Shown here: in pieces, positions 22,720 through 28,460 of the stretch
Position numbering within the stretch: position 1 is the stretch's first letter
Layout of the letters: every line of letters begins with the position of its first letter
Assembly: GCA_017618515.1 (NCBI GenBank)
Contig: JAFZUB010000145.1
Span: forward strand, 1 to 33,096
Direction: 5' to 3'
Length of the DNA stretch: 33,096 nucleotides
Source: Bacteroidaceae bacterium
GTDB taxonomy: Bacteria; Bacteroidota; Bacteroidia; Bacteroidales; Bacteroidaceae
Made by a program: the position numbers and the translations under genes
Notes under the pieces: model-generated
Seen by the model: only the letters and a program-made list of their open reading frames with translations
Database searches by the model: none
What the model was told of the DNA's origin: nothing

Positions 22720-23643
22720 TTATAGCGCGAGTCGCCAAAGGCCTGGGACTCCCCATGCGCTGAGCCGATAAAGGAAGGGGAGGCGTAGTCGGTCGAGAGG
22801 GGTGCGGACGGTGGGGTCTATACTATTATATATAAGGTGTGCTCCATGGCGGTTGCCTTCGTGGCGGACATGGCCGGCGTAGAGGGCTTTGCGGCTGTTG
22901 AGAGAGCGGAGAATTTGAGGTTTGAGATTTGAACTATCTAACTCTAGTACATCCTTTTCTATCGCAGCGTGCGTAGCGATTATTCCCTCAACACGGTCGG
23001 CGAAGCGTGTGCCGGTGATGCTGTCGGGGTGCTGGTGAATGCGGTGGTAGGTGCCGTCGAGCCATGCTATGGTGGGCTGGGCGAGGAGGATGCGAAACGC
23101 CCATTCAAAGTCTATCCAGTAGCGGAGGTCTTCGTTCCAGCGGGCATGGGCCACGGCGAACTCGCGGCGTAGGAAGAGCGAGACGGTGGCGAAGTTGTTG
23201 GCTACTATCTGATAGCGCGGGTCGGCGGTGCGCACGATGTGGCGCGGGGTGGCCTTGCCGTCAGGGGATATATACTTTACCTGCAATGCTACGGCATCCA
23301 CATCCTGTTTGCGGGCGAGAGCCTCTGCCAAGGCGGGCATGGTGGGGGTTAGCTCGTCGTCGGAGTCAAAGAAATAGATATATTCGCCAGTGGCAGCGTC
23401 GAGTCCCCGATTGCGTGCTGCCGCAGCGCCGGGCTTGGTCTCGGTGAGTAGCGTGGCGCGGATATTGCCTGCGGCGCTGTTGGTCTCGTCCATAAAGGCC
23501 TGAAGCATGGCGCGGGTGTCGGCATCGCTATTGTTGTCGACGAGCAGGAGCTCCATTTGGCAGTCGTTGACCTGACGCAGACTGCTGAAGAGACGCGGTA
23601 GCAGCTCCTTGCGGTTGTGGACGGGAATTATTAGGCTAACCAT
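22720..23643 (-). CDS. Family 2 glycosyltransferase
   Basis: A 307-residue GT-A fold protein. It opens with VSLIIPVHNRKELLPRLFSSL, has LLLVDNNSDADT, GAAAARNRGLDAATGEYIYFFDSDDE with the metal-binding DSD at 93-95, and an ED-type acceptor motif in WNEDLRYWIDFEW. It transfers a sugar to an unknown acceptor, probably for surface glycans. It is the last gene of a three-gene operon, 10 bases after the nucleotidyltransferase, which could supply an activated sugar. Residues 237-247 (SSNLKPQILRS) are encoded by a TCAAAT-type repeat also found between genes. No membrane helix is evident. Confidence 0.92.
   Translation of the reverse strand: MVSLIIPVHNRKELLPRLFSSLRQVNDCQMELLLVDNNSDADTRAMLQAFMDETNSAAGNIRATLLTETKPGAAAARNRGLDAATGEYIYFFDSDDELTPTMPALAEALARKQDVDAVALQVKYISPDGKATPRHIVRTADPRYQIVANNFATVSLFLRREFAVAHARWNEDLRYWIDFEWAFRILLAQPTIAWLDGTYHRIHQHPDSITGTRFADRVEGIIATHAAIEKDVLELDSSNLKPQILRSLNSRKALYAGHVRHEGNRHGAHLIYNSIDPTVRTPLDRLRLPFLYRLSAWGVPGLWRLAL
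22911..22933. repeat. TCAAAT-family repeat inside the glycosyltransferase gene
   Basis: The plus strand GAATTTGAGG TTTGAGATTT GA is the complement of the TCAAATCTCAAA units at 31262-31310. It is translated as SSNLKPQILRS. Confidence 0.65.
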
Positions 23644-23653
23644 TTGTCTTATT

Positions 23654-24415
23654 TCAATTTTCGATATTTAATGCCTCAAGCACTTCTATCTTGCCGATGT
23701 CGGTGAGGGTGAGGTCGGGCTGGATGTAGCCGCGTATGTCGAGGGTGTGACATTTGGCGATGTAGAAGTCGATTATGCTGAACTTGGGCGGCCAGTCGGC
23801 CATGCGGTCGATAAGATCCTTGCTTACGACATGGATGCCAGAGAAGGCGAGCCGTTGGCAGTCGTCGGGCTGCAGGTCGGGGTAGGGCGTGCGCACCTCG
23901 CCAGTCTTGATGTTCTGCCATCCCACGAGCCGCATGTCATCATCGAAGAGCAGGTAGCGGCTCGTCTGCCGTTGGCTGACAAGCAATAGGGCAGAAGATT
24001 TGAGATTTTGGCTTCGCGGATTTGCGGCTTTATACAGCTCTGCAAGGTGGGCATTGCTGATGATATCAACATTGTGGATGAGCACGGGCGCATCATCATG
24101 GGCGAAGAGCAGCGGGGCGGCCTTGCGCAGTCCACCGCCAGTATCGAGTAGCATTTCGCTCTCGTCGCTGATGCTGAAGTGCAGATGGTTGGCAGCGGTC
24201 CATTTGGCAAACGGTCCGCCCTGAATATAGTCTTTTATCTGCTGCGCGAAGTGGTGCACATTCACCGTCATGTCGCGGAATCCCTCGCCGGCAAGCCGTT
24301 CGGCCACATGCCACAGGAGGCTCTTTCCCCGCAGTTCCACTAGTGCCTTTGGGCGGTCGTTGGTGAGAGGGGCGAGTCGTGTGCCGAGTCCGGCAGCAAA
24401 GATCATGGCTTTCAT
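23654..24415 (-). CDS. Sugar-1-phosphate nucleotidyltransferase
   Basis: A 253-residue NTP-transferase. The N-terminal nucleotide loop is AAGLGTRLAPLTNDRPKALVEL (7-28), followed by VNVHHFAQQI, SDESEMLLDTGGGLRKA and HNVDII with a likely metal-binding Asp117. It resembles MurU (MurNAc-1-P uridylyltransferase) and mannose-1-phosphate guanylyltransferases, but the sugar and nucleotide cannot be settled by eye. The AmgK-type kinase that normally partners MurU is not next to it. Its start shares one base with the stop of the PPDK-N gene (TGATG), so translation is coupled. Residues about 131-140 (ANPRSQNLKS) coincide with a TCAAAT-type repeat. Confidence 0.9.
   Translation of the reverse strand: MKAMIFAAGLGTRLAPLTNDRPKALVELRGKSLLWHVAERLAGEGFRDMTVNVHHFAQQIKDYIQGGPFAKWTAANHLHFSISDESEMLLDTGGGLRKAAPLLFAHDDAPVLIHNVDIISNAHLAELYKAANPRSQNLKSSALLLVSQRQTSRYLLFDDDMRLVGWQNIKTGEVRTPYPDLQPDDCQRLAFSGIHVVSKDLIDRMADWPPKFSIIDFYIAKCHTLDIRGYIQPDLTLTDIGKIEVLEALNIEN
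23994..24013. repeat. TCAAAT-family repeat inside the nucleotidyltransferase gene
   Basis: Plus strand GAAGATTTGAGATTTTGGCT, translated on the minus strand as SQNLKSS, in a loop between conserved strands. Confidence 0.55.
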
Positions 24416-27384
24416 CAGGAATTTGTGGTTTGGGTCATTACTACTGCCTGGCGGTGGAGTCCGTCAACCATTACGGTGAGGGGCTTGTCGAGGCGGACAT
24501 GGCGTAGGTGAGATGTCTCCTCCAGTGCTGGGAGGGCGTTGAGGGTGTCTTCGTCATAGAGACCTTCGCCCTTGAATGCGTTGATGGTGAGGTAGCTCAC
24601 TCCGAGCGAGGTGAGGTTTTGGAAGAAGTGGGTGCCCTGCGAGGGGTCAACCTGATAGTTGCCGAGCCCCGCTTCTACTATGACGCGTGCGGCGGAAATA
24701 TTAGGCCACTTCACCGGTATGCCGAGCCAGGGGTCGCTGCTGCCCCAGCGTCCAGGACCGATATAGATGCAGTGGCGTTCTTCGGCAAGGAGCTTGGTGT
24801 TGAGTTGGCTTATCTCGTCGGCTATACGAGGATTGTCCTGCGGGTTGTAGTCGGCGGTCTTGACGTAGATAATGTCGCAGATGTCGTTGCTCACATCGTG
24901 ACCGATGGCATTGGCGGAGCGCAACAGGCAGTCGCTGTCGGGGATCGTTGCAAGGTCGGTGCCGATGCTCATGCGGTTGTCCACCATGGGGCGTATCTGC
25001 AAGAGATAGAACTCGCCGGTACGGTCAGAGTGCAGATTAACGGCAAACTCTATCTCCACGGGGCGTCGCATGGCCTCGGAGCCATAGCGGAGCACTAGTT
25101 GCATCACCTCTGGCAGGGGGAATACGCCATTTTGTAGTACGCCGCTGAAGGAGATAATCTTGCGGTTGCGCCCCTCGTAGTAGCCGTCGTAAATCTGCTG
25201 GTCTTGCGGCATGTACGTGGAGCAGACATAGCGCAGAGTGTCGTCCTGCTCAGCGTCCTTGACAGGGAGTCGCTTGAGATTGAATCCCTCGTCGGTGCGG
25301 AACTGCAGGTCTGTGCTGCTCATGTCGAGAGCGAGGAAGTGCGTCTGTGTGTCGCGCAATGCCATATCGATGTCGCTCATCTGCATTATATGGCCGGGGC
25401 GTGCGGGACTGACGCGCAGGGCCACTCCGCCGTCAACGATATATTTGCCCAGTCCGAAGGCGAGCGAGACAGTGCCCTCCTCGGGTTTCTCCTCGCCGAT
25501 GGGGTAGTAGTTGATGCTGCGTGCCACGCCGCTGATAACGGGGTAGAAGCGGTCGCCATGCTTTTCGCCTACCACCACCTGCAGGATGACCGCCATCTTC
25601 TCTTGGTCGATGACATTCTGCGTGGCGGTCATATAATCTTTGCTGGCTTTGAAATAGACGGAGGCGTACACCGACTTGATGGCAGAGGCCAATAGGTGCA
25701 AACGGTCTTCAATGCTTTCTACAGAAGGAATCATATAGGTGGAATACACACCGGCAAACGGCTGGTAGTGAGCATCCTCAAGCAGCGATGACGAGCGCAC
25801 GGCGATGGGGTCTTTCACCACCTGGAGGAATACCTTGAGGTCGTTGAGCAGATTCTGGGGCAGTGGACAGCTGACGAAGCGGTCGAGCAGCTGCTGGTCG
25901 GTGTAGTCGTCAGACAGGGCAGCCTGGTAGAGGTTGTTGCTGTCCATGAAGTCGTCAAACACATCGGTGCACAGCACCACCGTCTTGGGAATCATGACGG
26001 GCGCCACGCTGTTTATCTCCGTGTGTTTCTGCATGATATGGTCGAGGAAGGCGAGGCCGCGGCCCTTGCCACCTAGTGAGCCTTCGCCGATGCGGGCGAA
26101 GTTGCTATATTGGTCGAAACGATCCTGCTGGAAGACAGCCACCACGCCCTTGTTTTTCATCTGGCGGTATGCCACGATGGCTTCAAAGATGAGGCGGCGG
26201 TGAGCGTCGAGTTCCTGCACAGACTTGAGTGACATGGCCTTCACGATGTCGGAGAGGCCAAACAGGGCTCTGGAGCTGAGCCAGCGGCTCACATTGTTGC
26301 GCCTGATATGCCATAGGAAGGACTCTTTAGGCACAGTCATGATATGATTCTGCAAGTCGCGAAGGTTGCGCACACGCAGCACTTCCTCATGGGTCTTAGG
26401 GTCGCGGAATACGAAATCGCCGAAGCCGAAGTACATACGCAGCACATCGCGCAGGTCCTGCTCCATCTTCTTGGAGTTCTTGTCAATAAAGTGGTAGCCC
26501 AGTTGCCATGCCTTGTCGCGATTGCCAATCTCGGAACTCTCAATTATGAGGGGGATATAGGGGTCGTTGGCGCGTATGGCCTGGCATAGCTTGAAGCCTG
26601 CGCTCTCGTCTTTCTCGTCGTCCTTGGGGTTGGCGCCCTTAACGAAATGGAGCGGAAACTTGCAGTCGCTGATGATGCCGAGGGCGTTATTGGAGAAGCG
26701 GCTGTATATGTCCCATGCCTCTTCATAGTTGCGCGCCAGCACTATCTTGGGGCGGCCACGCATACGGAGTTTCTCGAGCGAGGTGTTGAGGGCCTCGGTG
26801 GCGAACTCAAGGCTCTGGTGAAGCACAAACTTGTAAAGGGAGGGGAGGATGGAGGAGTAGAAGCGGATATTGTCTTCCACGAGCATGATCATCTGCACAC
26901 CAGCGCTAATGTCGTGCTCCAGATTCATGCGGTCCTCGATGAGCTTGATGATGGTGATGAGTAGGTCGGTGTTGCCCAGCCAGCAGAAGACATACTCGAA
27001 GATGCTGAGGTCGATGTCCTGCATGCGGGCCGTGATGCCGTGGCTGAAGGGAGTGAGCACCACCATGGGGATGGCTGTGTAGCGCGTCTTGATGTTGCGC
27101 GCCATGTCAAAGACATCGTTGTCGTCGCCCGCTGTGCGCGACGGCATGCATATCACGAGGTCTATCTCGCCGTTGGCGAGGTGGGTCTCGGCCTCCTGCT
27201 CGGTGCTGACCTGAATGAAGCGGGGCGGGAAGGACAGTCCGAGGCGGGCATACTCCTGAAAGATTTTCTCATCCACACGTCCGTCGTCTTCCAGCATAAA
27301 CGCATCGTAGGGATTGGCCACAATAAGCACATTGCAGATGCGTCGTTGCATCAGTTCAGTGAACTTGGTATTCTTAAGTTGCAT
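24415..27384 (-). CDS. Receiver-like / PEP-synthase N-domain fusion protein
   Basis: A 989-residue, probably cytoplasmic protein. Residues about 17-150 look like a degenerate receiver fold (CNVLIVANPYDAF, IDLVICMPS, IPMVVLTPFS). Residues about 164-318 look like a second receiver with the key positions kept: acidic pair Glu170-Asp171 (LVEDN), Asp240 (IISDCKFP), Ser283 (IIESSE) and Lys302 (FIDKNSK). Residues about 430-800 match the ATP-grasp N-domain of PEP synthase/PPDK: GEGSLGGKGRGLAFL (433-446), DPIAVRSSSLLEDAHYQPFAG (525-545) and VEIEFAVN...FYLLQIRPM (776-800). The remaining about 190 residues (IGPGRWGSSDPWLGIPVKW) are a conserved-looking unknown module. No phosphohistidine swivelling domain or PEP-binding barrel is seen, so it cannot be a complete PEP synthase. 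It heads an operon with a nucleotidyltransferase and a glycosyltransferase. Function unknown. Confidence 0.88.
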   Translation of the reverse strand: MQLKNTKFTELMQRRICNVLIVANPYDAFMLEDDGRVDEKIFQEYARLGLSFPPRFIQVSTEQEAETHLANGEIDLVICMPSRTAGDDNDVFDMARNIKTRYTAIPMVVLTPFSHGITARMQDIDLSIFEYVFCWLGNTDLLITIIKLIEDRMNLEHDISAGVQMIMLVEDNIRFYSSILPSLYKFVLHQSLEFATEALNTSLEKLRMRGRPKIVLARNYEEAWDIYSRFSNNALGIISDCKFPLHFVKGANPKDDEKDESAGFKLCQAIRANDPYIPLIIESSEIGNRDKAWQLGYHFIDKNSKKMEQDLRDVLRMYFGFGDFVFRDPKTHEEVLRVRNLRDLQNHIMTVPKESFLWHIRRNNVSRWLSSRALFGLSDIVKAMSLKSVQELDAHRRLIFEAIVAYRQMKNKGVVAVFQQDRFDQYSNFARIGEGSLGGKGRGLAFLDHIMQKHTEINSVAPVMIPKTVVLCTDVFDDFMDSNNLYQAALSDDYTDQQLLDRFVSCPLPQNLLNDLKVFLQVVKDPIAVRSSSLLEDAHYQPFAGVYSTYMIPSVESIEDRLHLLASAIKSVYASVYFKASKDYMTATQNVIDQEKMAVILQVVVGEKHGDRFYPVISGVARSINYYPIGEEKPEEGTVSLAFGLGKYIVDGGVALRVSPARPGHIMQMSDIDMALRDTQTHFLALDMSSTDLQFRTDEGFNLKRLPVKDAEQDDTLRYVCSTYMPQDQQIYDGYYEGRNRKIISFSGVLQNGVFPLPEVMQLVLRYGSEAMRRPVEIEFAVNLHSDRTGEFYLLQIRPMVDNRMSIGTDLATIPDSDCLLRSANAIGHDVSNDICDIIYVKTADYNPQDNPRIADEISQLNTKLLAEERHCIYIGPGRWGSSDPWLGIPVKWPNISAARVIVEAGLGNYQVDPSQGTHFFQNLTSLGVSYLTINAFKGEGLYDEDTLNALPALEETSHLRHVRLDKPLTVMVDGLHRQAVVMTQTTNS

Positions 27385-27406
27385 CGTCTGTTTTTCAATT
27401 TAACTG

Positions 27407-27414
27407 CAAAAATA
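27407..27414 (-). promoter_or_regulatory. -7 box (TATTTTTG) for the PPDK-N operon
   Basis: An exact TAnnTTTG match on the minus strand, 22 bases before ATG 27384. Confidence 0.55.
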
Positions 27415-27462
27415 CGGATTTTTATTTGAAAAGTGAAAATTGAAAAGCCAAAAATAAGCTTT

Positions 27463-27490
27463 TCTCCTTACTCCATTACTCCTTACTCCT
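27463..27490. repeat. GGAGTAAGGAGTAAT-family repeat in the divergent intergenic region
   Basis: The plus strand TCTCCTTACTCCATTACTCC then TTACTCCT is a degenerate tandem of about 8-bp units. A related run lies at 28438-28460. It sits between two divergent promoters. Confidence 0.6.
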
Positions 27491-27500
27491 AATTTTTTAC

Positions 27501-27508
27501 TACTTTTG
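27501..27508 (+). promoter_or_regulatory. -7 box (TACTTTTG) for the DMP19-like gene
   Basis: An exact TAnnTTTG match, 29 bases before ATG 27538. Confidence 0.6.
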
Positions 27509-27537
27509 CAGCTAAAACAACAAAACTCGTAGCAACG

Positions 27538-27984
27538 ATGGCCGCAGATAGCAACAAGATAGACGAACTGACAGCCCCGTTATGGCAGCGCCTTGACGGC
27601 GAGCTAACTGCCGAGACGATGACGCGCCTCTCGGCTGACGAGATGACGCTGTTGGCATACAGCATTCTCCGCGAGGAGCTGCTGGAGGGTGGCTTTGTGC
27701 AGTTGATACAGAACGGCTACGGCCCCTTCATCTTTCTCAATCCGTTCGCCAAGGCTATGCGGCTGTGGGAACTGAAGGACTTCTCAAAGTGGCTCTACGA
27801 TGCCCGTGCCGTATATGAGCAGACACGCGAGGCGCTAGAGCAGCCCACGGAGACGGACGAGGATTTTATGGCCCTCTACGAGCAGCACCCCGAGTGGGAT
27901 GCCTACGACGACTGGTTCGTGGAGGCAGAGCCTGAGATTACAGAGAAAATTTGCGAGAGGTGGCTAAAAAGAAGGACAACATAA
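27538..27984 (+). CDS. DMP19/DUF4375-like protein
   Basis: A 148-residue acidic, mostly helical protein. The core [57 protein letters not shown] matches the DMP19/DUF4375 pattern (G-G-F-x-Q-x-x-x-N, then a helix ending in A...L). The Neisseria DMP19 protein is a DNA mimic; whether this one has that role is unknown, although it has many Asp/Glu residues ([26 protein letters not shown]). It overlaps smpB by 25 bases and so is probably translationally coupled to it. The start is fixed by the promoter box at 27501-27508. Confidence 0.78.
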   Translation: MAADSNKIDELTAPLWQRLDGELTAETMTRLSADEMTLLAYSILREELLEGGFVQLIQNGYGPFIFLNPFAKAMRLWELKDFSKWLYDARAVYEQTREALEQPTETDEDFMALYEQHPEWDAYDDWFVEAEPEITEKICERWLKRRTT

Positions 27985-28439
27985 AGGCAAGCGTGATAAT
28001 CAAGAACCGCAAGGCGGAGTTTGATTATTTCTTTCTGTCACGCTACACGGCGGGCATTGTGCTCACTGGCACGGAGATAAAATCCATACGCCAGAGCAGG
28101 GCATCGCTGGTGGACACCTATTGCTATGTGCATGGCCGCGAGATATGGGTGAAGAATATGTATGTGGCTGAGTATTCCTATGGCTCCTACAACAACCACC
28201 GCACTCGCCGCGACCGCAAGCTGCTACTCAACCGAAGGGAGATAATACGCCTGGAGCAACAACTGAAGAATCCCGGTGTCACCATTGTGCCGCTGCAGCT
28301 GTATGTCAACGAGCAGGGGCGTGCCAAGTTGGAGATAGCCCTTGCCCGCGGTAAGAGAATGTATGACAAGCGCAACACGATGAAGGACCGCGACGACCGC
28401 CGTGAGATGGAGCGAGCCACGAAGAATCACAGGTATTAG
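27960..28439 (+). CDS. smpB: SsrA-binding protein SmpB
   Basis: A 159-residue tmRNA partner in ribosome rescue. It has the typical opening [22 protein letters not shown], then the [21 protein letters not shown] block, [19 protein letters not shown], and the basic C-terminal tail [23 protein letters not shown], which enters the empty mRNA channel. I prefer GTG 27960 (giving MAKKKDN, as in most SmpB); an in-frame TTG at 27951 would add three residues. Either start lies inside the end of the DMP19-like gene. The metH gene follows after 21 bases. No tmRNA gene is visible in the window. Confidence 0.96.
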   Translation: MAKKKDNIKASVIIKNRKAEFDYFFLSRYTAGIVLTGTEIKSIRQSRASLVDTYCYVHGREIWVKNMYVAEYSYGSYNNHRTRRDRKLLLNRREIIRLEQQLKNPGVTIVPLQLYVNEQGRAKLEIALARGKRMYDKRNTMKDRDDRREMERATKNHRY

Positions 28440-28460
28440 GAGAAAAGGAGTAATGAGAGA
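28438..28460. repeat. GGAGTAA-type repeat serving as metH leader
   Basis: AGGAGAAAAGGAGTAATGAG resembles the complement of 27463-27490. It also provides an AGGAG sequence 8 bases before the metH ATG that could act as a Shine-Dalgarno site, unusual for this group. Confidence 0.45.

Noticed and set aside
22493..22756. 87-codon minus-strand open frame between the glycosyltransferase and gdhA
   Set aside because: It crosses the terminator at 22657-22694 and the gdhA promoter, overlaps both neighbours, and has no family features.
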